DNA from: Melghirimyces profundicolus
GTDB lineage: Bacteria > Bacillota > Bacilli > Thermoactinomycetales > DSM-45169
DNA: 64,000 nt
Assembly: GCF_003054245.1 (NCBI RefSeq)
Contig: NZ_QBKR01000005.1
Coordinates: 115,761-179,760, forward strand
Reading direction: 5' to 3'
Each line of letters begins with the position of its first letter. The first letter of the stretch is position 1. Both the position numbers and the translations under genes were made by a program. Shown in pieces: positions 24,748-33,805 of the stretch. The notes beneath the pieces are model-generated. The model worked only from the letters and a program-made list of their open reading frames with translations, was not told the origin of the DNA and ran no database searches.

Positions 24748-25859
24748 CGAACCATACGCCGTTACTCGATTTAAAGGCGCAATACCGGGAGATCCGGGAA
24801 GAAATCCAAAAAGCCGTGATGGGTGTCCTGGAGGGAGGCCGATATATTCTGGGGCCGGAAGTGAAAAGCCTGGAAGAAGAAGTGGCGGCCTACAGCGGGA
24901 CCCGGTACGGAATCGGTGTTGCCAACGGAACCGATGCCTTGCTGCTCACCCTGGACGCATGGGGCATCGGGCCGGGGGATGAAGTCATCACCACCCCATT
25001 CACCTTTTTCGCCACGGCGGAAGTGATCTCCAAACTGGGCGCCCGCCCGGTGTTCGTGGACATCGATCCGGAGACCTGCAACCTGGACGTCTCCCTTTTG
25101 GAAAATCATGTATCGGAGAAGACCAAAGCCGTGATCCCCGTTCATATTTTCGGTCAACCGGCCAATCTGGATGAGGTGACGGCATTTGCGGAAAAGCACG
25201 GCCTCCGGGTGTTGGAAGATGCCGCACAGGCCATCGGAGCGGAATACAAAGGACGGCGGATCGGATCTTTCGGTGATGCCGCCACTTACTCGTTTTTTCC
25301 CACCAAAAACCTGGGAGGCTACGGGGACGGGGGCATGGTGGTCACCGATGATGCGCAATTGGCCGAAACGCTGAAGAGTCTCCGGGTTCACGGTCGGAGC
25401 CCCCATTCGAAGTACCACAACGCCCTGATCGGATACAACAGTCGCCTGGATGAGTTGCAGGCCGCAGCCTTGAGGGTGAAGCTTCAGTATCTGGACCGGT
25501 GGAACGAAGCACGCCGGGAGCGTGCCCGTGTTTACAACCGGTTGTTGGAGGGGTTACCGGTGACAACCCCTGTCGAAGCGGAAGACCGTAAACACATTTA
25601 CCATCTCTATATCATTCAGACGGAAGAACGGGACGGACTGATGGAGCATCTGAAAAGCCGGGGAATCGGCACGGCGGCATATTATCCCGTCCCTCTTCAC
25701 CTTCAGGAGGTCTACCGCGATTTGGGGTACCGGGAAGGCGATCTGCCGGTGGCGGAGGAAATCTGTCGGCGATCGATGGCCTTGCCTCTCTACCCGGAAT
25801 TGGATGAAGCGACCCAAATGCGGGTGGTGGAAGCGGTCAAGCAATTTTTCGATTCATGA
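24744..25859 (+). CDS. DegT/DnrJ/EryC1 aminotransferase, probable WbpE type
   Basis: A 371-residue PLP-dependent sugar aminotransferase. Lys188 in SFFPTKNLGGYGDGG should hold the cofactor and Asp159 in LEDAAQAIGA should contact the pyridine nitrogen. The C-terminal part contains YNSRLDELQAAALRVKL, typical of the family. In the Wbp pathway this enzyme transfers an amino group from glutamate to the C3-keto sugar nucleotide, giving UDP-GlcNAc(3NH2)A. It is translationally coupled to the dehydrogenase before it, and the dehydrogenase-aminotransferase pairing is characteristic of this route. Confidence 0.9.
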   Translation: MTNHTPLLDLKAQYREIREEIQKAVMGVLEGGRYILGPEVKSLEEEVAAYSGTRYGIGVANGTDALLLTLDAWGIGPGDEVITTPFTFFATAEVISKLGARPVFVDIDPETCNLDVSLLENHVSEKTKAVIPVHIFGQPANLDEVTAFAEKHGLRVLEDAAQAIGAEYKGRRIGSFGDAATYSFFPTKNLGGYGDGGMVVTDDAQLAETLKSLRVHGRSPHSKYHNALIGYNSRLDELQAAALRVKLQYLDRWNEARRERARVYNRLLEGLPVTTPVEAEDRKHIYHLYIIQTEERDGLMEHLKSRGIGTAAYYPVPLHLQEVYRDLGYREGDLPVAEEICRRSMALPLYPELDEATQMRVVEAVKQFFDS

Positions 25860-25879
25860 CGGTGTAAAGGATGAGGCGA

Positions 25880-27193
25880 ATGGAAACGCAAAAAGTGTTG
25901 GAAAAGCTGAACCGGAAAGAAGCGGTCATCGGGGTGGTTGGCCTGGGGTATGTCGGGCTCCCGCTGGCGGTGGAAAAAGCGAAGGCCGGGTACCGGGTGA
26001 TCGGGTTTGACGTCCAGCAAAAGCGCGTCGACATGGTCAACCAGGGGATTAATTACATTGGGGACGTAGTGGATGAAGAGCTCTCCGAAATCGTGAAAAA
26101 AGGGGGACTCCGGGCGACCACCCGGTATGATGAAATCGCGGATGTGGATGCCGTGGCCATCTGCGTCCCGACACCGCTGGACCGTTATCAACAACCGGAT
26201 ACCTCCTATGTGGAAGCTTCTACAAGAGAGATCGCCAAGCATTTGCATCCCGGCATGCTGGTGGTTCTGGAAAGCACCACATACCCGGGAACCACCGAGG
26301 AAGTGGTTCGCCCCATTCTGGAAGAAGGCGGTCTCAAAGCCGGCGATGACTTTTTCCTCGCTTTCTCTCCGGAACGGGTCGATCCTGGAAACAAAGTCTA
26401 CAATACGAAAAACACCCCCAAAGTGGTCGGCGGGGTCACTGGAGCCTGCACCCGGGTGGCCGCGACCCTCTACCGGAACGTGCTGGAAGGGGAAGTATTC
26501 GAAGTCTCCAGCCCGGCGGTGGCTGAAATGGAGAAAATCCTGGAGAACACCTTTCGAAATATCAACATCGCGCTGGCCAATGAGATGGCCATCCTCTGCA
26601 ACAAAATGGGGATCGATTACTGGGAAGTGGTCGAGGCGGCCAAAACAAAGCCCTACGGCTTCATGGCCTTTTATCCGGGGCCGGGTCTGGGAGGACACTG
26701 CATCCCCATCGACCCGTATTATCTGACTTGGAAAGCGCGGGAGTACAAATACCACACCCGGCTGATCGAGCTGGCAGGGGAAATCAACAATTATATGCCG
26801 GATTTCGTGGTGGAGCGGACCATGAAGATGCTGAACCGCCACGGGAAACCCCTGAAAGGGGCGAAAGTGCTGCTCCTCGGTGTGGCCTACAAACGGGACA
26901 TCGACGACATCAGGGAATCTCCCGCTCTGGAAATCATTCGTCAGTTGGAAAGGCACGGGGCGGAGATCCTGGTGAACGATCCCCACGTTCCTTCTTTCCT
27001 GCTGGACGGAAAGATGTTCGAGAGCCGGAAGCTGACCGGAGAGCTGCTGGAGGAAGCCGACATCGTCTTGCTTACAACAGACCACAGCGCCTATGACTAT
27101 TCCCTGATCGCGGAGAAAGCCAAGGCGATTTTTGATACCCGGAACGGACTGAAAGATGTTCAAAACATCAGAGGAGATTATGAAAAGGTATAA
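25880..27193 (+). CDS. UDP-N-acetylglucosamine/ManNAc 6-dehydrogenase (WbpA type)
   Basis: A 437-residue nucleotide sugar dehydrogenase that oxidises C6 of UDP-GlcNAc twice to UDP-GlcNAcA, using NAD. The N-terminal Rossmann motif is GVVGLGYVGLPLA, catalytic Cys274 lies in GPGLGGHCIPIDPYY, and VLLLGVAYKRDIDDIRESPA marks the UDP-binding domain. The sequence is closer in style to WbpA/WecC than to UDP-glucose dehydrogenases. ATG 25880 is preferred with AAAGGA eight bases upstream; ATG 25871 is possible. It would be the first step of the pathway, although third in this gene order. Confidence 0.9.
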   Translation: METQKVLEKLNRKEAVIGVVGLGYVGLPLAVEKAKAGYRVIGFDVQQKRVDMVNQGINYIGDVVDEELSEIVKKGGLRATTRYDEIADVDAVAICVPTPLDRYQQPDTSYVEASTREIAKHLHPGMLVVLESTTYPGTTEEVVRPILEEGGLKAGDDFFLAFSPERVDPGNKVYNTKNTPKVVGGVTGACTRVAATLYRNVLEGEVFEVSSPAVAEMEKILENTFRNINIALANEMAILCNKMGIDYWEVVEAAKTKPYGFMAFYPGPGLGGHCIPIDPYYLTWKAREYKYHTRLIELAGEINNYMPDFVVERTMKMLNRHGKPLKGAKVLLLGVAYKRDIDDIRESPALEIIRQLERHGAEILVNDPHVPSFLLDGKMFESRKLTGELLEEADIVLLTTDHSAYDYSLIAEKAKAIFDTRNGLKDVQNIRGDYEKV

Positions 27194-27212
27194 GCCTGAT
27201 GGAGGGTGCGAG

Positions 27213-27953
27213 ATGAGTCGATCGATCCATTCCTCTGCCCGGATTGGAGAAGGGGTTAAACTAGGCCATTTTACCGTTATTGAAGAAGGAGCCGTTTTGG
27301 GTGATAATGTCACCGTCGGCAACCACGTGACGGTTCATTCCGACACGGTGATCGGGGAGGGGAGCGTGATCGCCGACCACGCTGTCGTCGGCCGTTGGCC
27401 GAAACCGGCAAAAACCAGTACGGTGAAAGTGGATGCGGACCTGCCGGCGTTGGTGATCGGGAAAGGATGCACCATCGGATCCCACACCGTTCTCTACCGG
27501 GGCAGCCGGATCGGTGATGAGGTACTGGTGGCCGACCATGCCTTCATTCGTGAAAATTGCACCGTGAAGGAACGTGTTGTGATCGGACGTGGCGTCGCTG
27601 TCGAGAACCAGGTGGAGATCGGTTCCCAAACCAAGATTCAGACCAACGCGTACATCACTGCCTACTCCCGGTTGGAAGACGATGTCTTCATTGCCCCGGG
27701 GGTGACGACCACCAATGACAACTTTATGGGACGCACTGAGGAGCGATTCCGGCATGTGAAGGGTCCGACGGTGAAAAAAGGGGCCCGGGTCGGTGGAGCC
27801 GCCGTCTTGCTGCCCGGTGTGGTTGTCGCGGAGGAATCTTTCATCGCCGCGGGAGCAGTCGTCAACCGGGACACGGAACCGGCGACGGTTTACGCCGGGG
27901 TTCCGGCGCGTCCGTTGAGGCCGGTTCCGGAAGGGGAGTTGCGCGAAACTTAG
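27213..27953 (+). CDS. Left-handed beta-helix acetyltransferase, probable WbpD type
   Basis: A 246-residue hexapeptide-repeat acyltransferase with repeats such as IGEGVKLGHFTVIEEGAVLG through most of its length, and a C-terminal IAAGAVVNRDTEPATVYAGV typical of sugar N-acetyltransferases. In this context it should acetylate the C3 amino group with acetyl-CoA to give UDP-GlcNAc(3NAc)A. ATG 27213 is set by GGAGGGTG five bases upstream; the reading frame extends into the previous gene but without support. It is somewhat longer than minimal WbpD enzymes because of extra N-terminal repeats. Confidence 0.85.
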   Translation: MSRSIHSSARIGEGVKLGHFTVIEEGAVLGDNVTVGNHVTVHSDTVIGEGSVIADHAVVGRWPKPAKTSTVKVDADLPALVIGKGCTIGSHTVLYRGSRIGDEVLVADHAFIRENCTVKERVVIGRGVAVENQVEIGSQTKIQTNAYITAYSRLEDDVFIAPGVTTTNDNFMGRTEERFRHVKGPTVKKGARVGGAAVLLPGVVVAEESFIAAGAVVNRDTEPATVYAGVPARPLRPVPEGELRET

Positions 27954-27974
27954 AGAGAGGTAAAGGGGCGCGCT

Positions 27975-29438
27975 ATGCTGACCAAGATCAAACAACTGTT
28001 CTCCGATTCAACTGCGTTCGCACTGGCCTTGATGGGAAACAAAATTGTCAGTTTCCTGCTGGTGCCGGTCTACACCCGCCAGTTGCAGGCTTCGCAATTC
28101 GGGGACTGGGACCTGACCAACACCATTGCAATGGTCCTCACTTATTTGTGTATACTGGGTACGGATACCGCGTTTGCTTATTACTACTTCGAGGCCCGGG
28201 ACGAAAAAGACCGGAACCGGTATTTTACGGCGGCGGTGATGGGTCCGACCCTCATCAGCCTCGGTTTTCTCGCCCTCACCTATGTCATCAGTGAGCCTTC
28301 AGCCGAGTGGCTTTATGAACATGGGGAGAATTATCCCAACCTGCTCACACTGGCGGTACTGGTGATCGTTTTCAACGTGATCATCCAGCAAACCCTGGCC
28401 TATGCCCGATACAGCCGTCAGGTCTGGACCTTCAACATCGGGAGTATGTCCTTTGTCATCGGTTCCTCCCTCGCCAGTGTTTATTTCGTGGTGGTTGAGA
28501 AGCAGGGGGTTCTGGGGATTTTTTACGGACAGATCGTCGCCCAGTCGATTGTCGCGGCGGCTCTGTTGTGGCTCTATCGCAACAAATTCACCTTTTCGGT
28601 CCGTCGGCGGCATATCAGGGATCTGTTGAGTTACGGGGTTCCTCTTTTGCCGGCTCTGTTTGCTTTCTGGGTCATGAATTCGGTGAGCCGACCGATGATC
28701 TACCACATGGTCTCCTCGGAAGCGGCCGGTGTGTTCGGGCTCGCTCTCCGTTTCGCCAGTATCATCGCCCTCTTGACCACAGCGTTCCAACTGGCTTGGC
28801 GGCCTTTTTCCGTCTCCATCAAGGAACGGGAGGATGCTCCCAGGATTTACAGCCTGCTGGGCCGCGCTTTTCTGGTGGTGGCCACTTTTTTCATCCTGTT
28901 CCTCACGTTCTTTATTGAACCGGTGATTCAAATCGTTGCCGGGAAAAAGGAATACTTCGATGCTTATCCGTACGTATGGATGCTGGCCACTGGAACCGTC
29001 CTCAACACCATGCACCTGATTGTCGGGGTCGGCCTCCTGATCCAAAAGCGGACGAAGGAAATCTCCAAGACCTTTTTGGTGGCAGCAGTGTTTTATTTCG
29101 CGGGCAACGCCGTTCTCATTCCCCTTTTCGGTGCCTGGGGAACGGCGGCCATGAACGTGATCACCTATTTGTACGCCTTTTTGTCCATCTACCGGAAGGG
29201 GCAGAAAGTGTACCGGATCGATTTTCGCATCAAAGGGATGCTGGTCTACCTCGGCATCTATCTGACGACGCTCTCGGTCATCACCTGGGGACAGGTCGAG
29301 GACTGGGCCGGAATGTGGATCTATTACCTGATCGCCCTCCTTGTCATGGTGGCAGCGATCTTCCTGACGGGCCTCTTCACGAAGGAATCCGTCTCATTTA
29401 TCAGGCACCGGTTGCCGAATATCGTTGGAAAAAGGTGA
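27975..29438 (+). CDS. Polysaccharide flippase (Wzx/TuaB-like)
   Basis: A 487-residue integral membrane protein of the MATE/Wzx superfamily with about fourteen hydrophobic helices. The start MLTKIKQLFSDSTAFALALM and the segment FLLVPVYTRQLQASQFGDWD are typical of repeat-unit flippases, which move undecaprenyl-linked oligosaccharides across the membrane. Its place between the sugar-nucleotide genes and a polymerase-like gene fits. The ATG follows GAGAGAGG at some distance. Substrate specificity is unknown. Confidence 0.88.
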   Translation: MLTKIKQLFSDSTAFALALMGNKIVSFLLVPVYTRQLQASQFGDWDLTNTIAMVLTYLCILGTDTAFAYYYFEARDEKDRNRYFTAAVMGPTLISLGFLALTYVISEPSAEWLYEHGENYPNLLTLAVLVIVFNVIIQQTLAYARYSRQVWTFNIGSMSFVIGSSLASVYFVVVEKQGVLGIFYGQIVAQSIVAAALLWLYRNKFTFSVRRRHIRDLLSYGVPLLPALFAFWVMNSVSRPMIYHMVSSEAAGVFGLALRFASIIALLTTAFQLAWRPFSVSIKEREDAPRIYSLLGRAFLVVATFFILFLTFFIEPVIQIVAGKKEYFDAYPYVWMLATGTVLNTMHLIVGVGLLIQKRTKEISKTFLVAAVFYFAGNAVLIPLFGAWGTAAMNVITYLYAFLSIYRKGQKVYRIDFRIKGMLVYLGIYLTTLSVITWGQVEDWAGMWIYYLIALLVMVAAIFLTGLFTKESVSFIRHRLPNIVGKR

Positions 29439-29443
29439 GTCTG

Positions 29444-30838
29444 GTGACTTCATTACTTCTGCCGAGACAACAACAATTGAACCGACTGTTCCATATCATG
29501 GTGGTTTTTGCCGTGTTGGGACCCACCTTGGGGGTTCCGGGCCCCGGCTTCAAGGTGACCTTTTTCCGCGTCACGTTCTTCCTGTTGGTGGCGGGGCTGA
29601 TCGTGCGCTGGGTTAACAAGCATTCCATGCAATCTTTCCACATGTATCATATTCGATGGCATATCGCCTTCTTTGCGTTCTGGACGCTCTACGCGGCGGT
29701 GTCGCTCACATGGGCGGGACACCTGGGTTACGGGGTCCGTTACACCGTGTTTTTGGTGACCATGCTGTTGTTGACCCTTTCTTTTCCGTTCTTCGTGAAG
29801 CATGGGAGAAACATGGAACAGACGTCCCGGATTCTGTTCTGGGTGTTCTTTGTCTTGGTTGTCTTCGGCCTGATCGAGTCACTCACGTTTTGGCACCTTC
29901 CCTCATCCCGCTATTACATGAACCCGAATGCCCCCAACCCGACGTCTTTTTTCAAAAACCAGAATGACTTTGCGACATCGATCACGCTGGGGCTCCCCTT
30001 TGTGGTGACGGCCCTCTATATGCTCCCCATGCGGCGAAAGACGCGCTGGCTGATTTATTCAACGGGCATCATCGCCCTGTGTTGTCTGTTGATGACCGGA
30101 TCCCGCAGCAACAGCGGGTTTGCGCTCCCGCTGGCCGGGATGGCTTGGATGGTGTTGATTCCCTTTACGGTGGAGCGGCGGAAGTTGACCCGGAAAAACC
30201 TGTTGAAAGGTGTCGGGCTGTTGGTGCTGGCCGTTTTGGTGGTCAACCTGCTCACGTCCACCCTCCTTTCCCAGCAGGCACGGGACAAACTGGGAACCAC
30301 GCTCGGCGTGATCCAGGACCTGCAAGGAAGCTGGCAGCTCCCGGAACAGGATCCCGCTGCCGGGGAGGAGTCGCCCGCCTCGGGAGATCAAAGCATCAAC
30401 ATCCGGAAAGCGTTGATTATCAACGGTTTGTTGCACCTGCATCGAAGCCACTACCTGGGTGTCGGTGCGGGGAACATCGAGTATTACATGGCCGGCGATC
30501 CGGGGGTGGGCGGCAAGACCAACATGCACAACTGGTGGGTGGAGATCCTGGTCAATTTCGGCGTGCTCATCTTCACTCTGTATATGTTCCTTTATTTCTG
30601 GCTCTTGGTCCGGCTCTGGAAATTGGCCGACAGGAAAAATGCGGCCGTCCTTCCCCCGGTGATCCGATGGGGAGCGACCGCCTGTCTGATTTCATTGATC
30701 GGCTACTTTTTCGGCGGGATGTCACCCAGCACGGCCATTCATTTCACCCCCATGTGGGTCGTCTACGGGTTTGCGCTGACGGTGGTGGCGGTGGGAACCC
30801 GGCAGTTGAAAAAGGGGACGAACCATGATCCCGCGTGA
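29444..30838 (+). CDS. O-antigen ligase/polymerase-like membrane protein (Wzy/TuaE-like)
   Basis: A 464-residue membrane protein with ten or more hydrophobic helices and a large outer loop (about residues 285-345) followed by LGVGAGNIEYYM and NWWVEILVNFGVLIF. These match the O-antigen ligase/Wzy family (PF04932). Its likely role is polymerising repeat units outside the membrane. The GTG at 29444 is five bases from AAAGGTGAG. A long frame starting upstream overlaps the flippase gene and is not real there. It follows the flippase by five bases. Confidence 0.87.
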   Translation: MTSLLLPRQQQLNRLFHIMVVFAVLGPTLGVPGPGFKVTFFRVTFFLLVAGLIVRWVNKHSMQSFHMYHIRWHIAFFAFWTLYAAVSLTWAGHLGYGVRYTVFLVTMLLLTLSFPFFVKHGRNMEQTSRILFWVFFVLVVFGLIESLTFWHLPSSRYYMNPNAPNPTSFFKNQNDFATSITLGLPFVVTALYMLPMRRKTRWLIYSTGIIALCCLLMTGSRSNSGFALPLAGMAWMVLIPFTVERRKLTRKNLLKGVGLLVLAVLVVNLLTSTLLSQQARDKLGTTLGVIQDLQGSWQLPEQDPAAGEESPASGDQSINIRKALIINGLLHLHRSHYLGVGAGNIEYYMAGDPGVGGKTNMHNWWVEILVNFGVLIFTLYMFLYFWLLVRLWKLADRKNAAVLPPVIRWGATACLISLIGYFFGGMSPSTAIHFTPMWVVYGFALTVVAVGTRQLKKGTNHDPA

Positions 30839-30852
30839 AGAGAGGAAACAAC

Positions 30853-31959
30853 ATGAATGAAAGGGTCATGATTCTAAGCTCCGTTCACAGCTACAACGAC
30901 AGCCGGGTGTTTCACAAGGAAGCCGTTTCACTGGCCAAGGCCGGTTATCGGGTGGAACTGCACGCTTTGGCCGACTTTGACCGGCGGGAGGAACAGGGAG
31001 TCCGCATCGTGGGTCTTCCCCGTCCCAAAAACAAGCTGCACCGGCTCTTGGGCGGGTGGCGACTCTTCCGCCGGGCGTTGAAAAGCGGGGCGGACCGGTT
31101 TCACTTTCACGATCCGGAACTGCTCCCTTGGGGAGTGCTTCTCAAGTGGCTGACCCGGTCGCCGGTCATCTACGATGCCCACGAAGACCTTCCAAAGCAG
31201 ATTCATACCAAACCGTGGATACCAAGGCCCTTAAGGGGAATCCTTTCCCTTTTGGCCGACCGGCTTGAAAAAGGGATGGCGAAACAACTGTCGGCGGTGG
31301 TGACCGCGACGGAACCCATTGCCCGCCAGTTCGCTTCCTGCCGCCGGGTGGAAGTCCTCAAAAATTACCCCCTTCCATTTTCGGTCCCGCCTTCTCCCCG
31401 GGAGAAGGCGGGGACCAACCGGATCCTGTACGTGGGCGGGATCTCTTATCTCAGGGGGTACAAGGAAATGGTAAGAATGATGGAGTACCTTCCGGAGGAG
31501 CTGAATGCGGAACTCCACCTGATTGGTCCTCTCCAGCATATCCGGCCCGAAGACCGGGATGTGAACAAACTCCGCGGGAAAAGAATTTATCTTCACGGCC
31601 GGATTCCCTTTGAGGAAGTGCAAAAGTGGCTGGCGACCGGGAAAGTGGGGTTGGTTTGCCTCCATCCCGTGGAAAATTACCGGGAGTCCCTGCCGATCAA
31701 GATGTTTGAATACATGGCCGCCGGAGTTCCGGTGGTGGCGACGGACTTTCCCCTGTGGCGGGACATCCTGGTGAGAAGCGGGGCAGGCGTCACGGTGGAT
31801 CCCCTCAACCCCGTTGAGATCGCGGTGCGCGTTACGGAAATCCTGAAAGATGAAGAGCGGATCCGGCAGATGGGCGAAAGAGGACGGGCCGCCCATCGGG
31901 AGATCTACAACTGGCATGTGGAAGAGAGAAAACTTTTAAACCTTTATCGGGAGTTATGA
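30853..31959 (+). CDS. GT4 family glycosyltransferase
   Basis: A 368-residue GT-B glycosyltransferase. Visible features are SYNDSRVFHKEAVSLAKAGY, PVIYDAHEDLPKQIHTKPW, ILYVGGISYLRGYKEMVRMM and ESLPIKMFEYMAAGVPVVAT with the nucleotide-sugar-binding glutamates. The ATG at 30853 lies seven bases from GAAGAGAGGA; a GTG at 30835 overlapping the previous stop would add six residues. Likely adds one sugar of the repeat unit. The specificity is unknown. Confidence 0.87.
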   Translation: MNERVMILSSVHSYNDSRVFHKEAVSLAKAGYRVELHALADFDRREEQGVRIVGLPRPKNKLHRLLGGWRLFRRALKSGADRFHFHDPELLPWGVLLKWLTRSPVIYDAHEDLPKQIHTKPWIPRPLRGILSLLADRLEKGMAKQLSAVVTATEPIARQFASCRRVEVLKNYPLPFSVPPSPREKAGTNRILYVGGISYLRGYKEMVRMMEYLPEELNAELHLIGPLQHIRPEDRDVNKLRGKRIYLHGRIPFEEVQKWLATGKVGLVCLHPVENYRESLPIKMFEYMAAGVPVVATDFPLWRDILVRSGAGVTVDPLNPVEIAVRVTEILKDEERIRQMGERGRAAHREIYNWHVEERKLLNLYREL

Positions 31960-31982
31960 GGGATTCAAGGGAGTGAAGCGAA

Positions 31983-33239
31983 TTGCGTATCTGGCTTGCC
32001 AATCACTATGCCGTACCTCCCAATCTCGGGGGAATTACCCGGCATTACGAACTGGCCCGGGAATGGGTGGATGAAGAAGGAGCCGAGGTCACGTTGTGGC
32101 TCTCCTCATTCAACCACTCGAGGCGCCGATTTATCGATCAGGAAACCAAACGGGAACTGGATCGGGTTCCGGGTCTTCACCTCCGTTGGCTTTGGTCTTT
32201 TCCCCATACACGGAACGACTTCCGCCGGGTGTTGAACATGTTGAGTTTTGCTTTCCTCTTTTTCCTGTCGGGGCTGTTCCGGAGTCGCCCGGATGTGCTG
32301 TTCGCTTCATCCCCTCACCTGCTCACCCCCTTTGCCGGGTGGTTGTTGTCCAGAATCAAGCGTTGTCCCTTCGTCCTCGAAGTCCGTGACCTGTGGCCGG
32401 ATACGCTCGTGAAGATGGACGGACTGAAAAATCCCCGGGTCATTAAAGCCTTGACCTGGCTGGAGTCCTTCCTGTACAGGAAAGCGGACAAAATCGTTGT
32501 GCTGACCGAATACCAGCGGAAATTCATCGTCGCGAAGGGCATTGAACCGGAAAAGGTCTCCCTGATCCCGAACGGGATTGTAGTGGGGTCCTGGAAACCT
32601 GATCCCCGGAAAAAATCGGAGTACCGTCGCCGAATGGGGGTGGCGCCGTATCAGTTTGTCGCTCTCTACGCGGGGGCTCACGGTCCGGCCAACGCGTTGG
32701 AATATGTGGTGCGGGCGGGAGAGCATTTACCCGACGGATACGCGATCGTCCTCATCGGGGACGGCCCGGAAAAAGAGCGTCTCAGGGAGATCAAAGCAAG
32801 ACGGAGCCTCCACAATGTACATCTTCTTGACCCCGTGCCCAAGGGAGAAGTGTACCATTTCATTCATGCGGCGGACTGCGGAGTGATCTCCCTGGCGGAC
32901 AATGAAATTTTCCGGGGTGCCCGTCCCAACAAACTCTTCGATTACATGTTTGTGGGAAAACCCATTATCACGACAGTGGACGGTGAAGTGAGGGACATCG
33001 TCGAAGAGAACGGGGTCGGACTGTTCAGCGGAGCGGAAGATCCCCGCGGCCTGGCTGAAGCGATGAAAAAACTGCGACACATGACCGAAGAAGAACGGCG
33101 GCGAGTCACCGAAAGGGGCCGGGATTACATCGAGCGGTTCGGCGATCGGAGAAAACTGGCCCACCTCTTGTACGGGGAGTTGAAAAGTTTGGTGCGGACC
33201 GGTTGGAAAGCAATGAAGGAAGCCAAGCGGTCCGGGTGA
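31983..33239 (+). CDS. GT4 family glycosyltransferase (WbuB-like)
   Basis: A 418-residue GT-B enzyme. It starts RIWLANHYAVPPNLGGITRH and contains VLEVRDLWPDTLVKMDGLKN, IPNGIVVGSWKPD and RPNKLFDYMFVGKPIITT, a pattern seen in WbuB-type amino-sugar transferases (for example of FucNAc or related sugars). The start is a TTG preceded by GGGAGTGA. It is the last glycosyltransferase of the cluster; a MITE-like element begins 34 bases after the stop. Donor sugar is unknown. Confidence 0.87.
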   Translation: MRIWLANHYAVPPNLGGITRHYELAREWVDEEGAEVTLWLSSFNHSRRRFIDQETKRELDRVPGLHLRWLWSFPHTRNDFRRVLNMLSFAFLFFLSGLFRSRPDVLFASSPHLLTPFAGWLLSRIKRCPFVLEVRDLWPDTLVKMDGLKNPRVIKALTWLESFLYRKADKIVVLTEYQRKFIVAKGIEPEKVSLIPNGIVVGSWKPDPRKKSEYRRRMGVAPYQFVALYAGAHGPANALEYVVRAGEHLPDGYAIVLIGDGPEKERLREIKARRSLHNVHLLDPVPKGEVYHFIHAADCGVISLADNEIFRGARPNKLFDYMFVGKPIITTVDGEVRDIVEENGVGLFSGAEDPRGLAEAMKKLRHMTEEERRRVTERGRDYIERFGDRRKLAHLLYGELKSLVRTGWKAMKEAKRSG

Positions 33240-33272
33240 CCCCGGATTCCTCCTCTCTTTTCTCGGGATTCG

Positions 33273-33637
33273 CTAGAAGCGTTGTGATTGAATGTTCGTT
33301 TCGAGAAAAGGGGAAGCGTTTACCCAAAATAGCGACTTTGCTGTCCTGCCCGGTGGAGAATCAGCCTGCAAGGGCGTTCAGGGGCAAAAGCTTCTCTGTG
33401 TTGCATCCGAAGGCGTTTGCCCCTGCCCGCAGCAGGATGATTCGGAGCGGACAGTGCAACCATCTCTGCAGGACAGCATAGCGCGACCGGGAGTGAAGCG
33501 ACCCAGGCGCGACTTGTGCTCTGTGAGTGCATAGCGCGACCGGGAGTGAAGCGACCCAGGCGCGACTTGTGCTCTGTGAGTGCCGCCGGAGCGGCTTTGG
33601 GTAAATGCTGCCGCTCACTTTTTCACAACGCTTCTAG
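33273..33637 (+). mobile_element. MITE-like element, copy 2 (CTAG target duplication), best preserved
   Basis: The core 33277-33633 has perfect 11-bp terminal inverted repeats (AAGCGTTGTGA and TCACAACGCTT) and is flanked by CTAG on both sides. The left end continues with GAGAAAAGGGGAAGCG and TTTACCCAAA; the right end has TTTGGGTAAA inside the hairpin GAGCGGC/GCCGCTC followed by ACTTTTTC. The left third contains a further inverted repeat (GGGGCAAA with TTTGCCCC, about 33380-33423). Two full 53-bp internal units are present (about 33478-33583), both with GCGCGAC where other loci have GCGAGAC. There is no credible coding sequence. Confidence 0.85.
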
Positions 33638-33805
33638 GTTTGAGAGAAGGCGGGATCGGAAAACGAATAACAAGCAAAGGTGTATGGTGTGCGGATTCCT
33701 TCTCTTTACCCGCGGGGTTTCCCGCCCGACCTTCCGGTAGAGGAGTGGGAAACCGCCGAAGGGCAGGGGCGGGAGATTCGCCGAATCCCGAAAAGGAGTG
33801 ATCGC

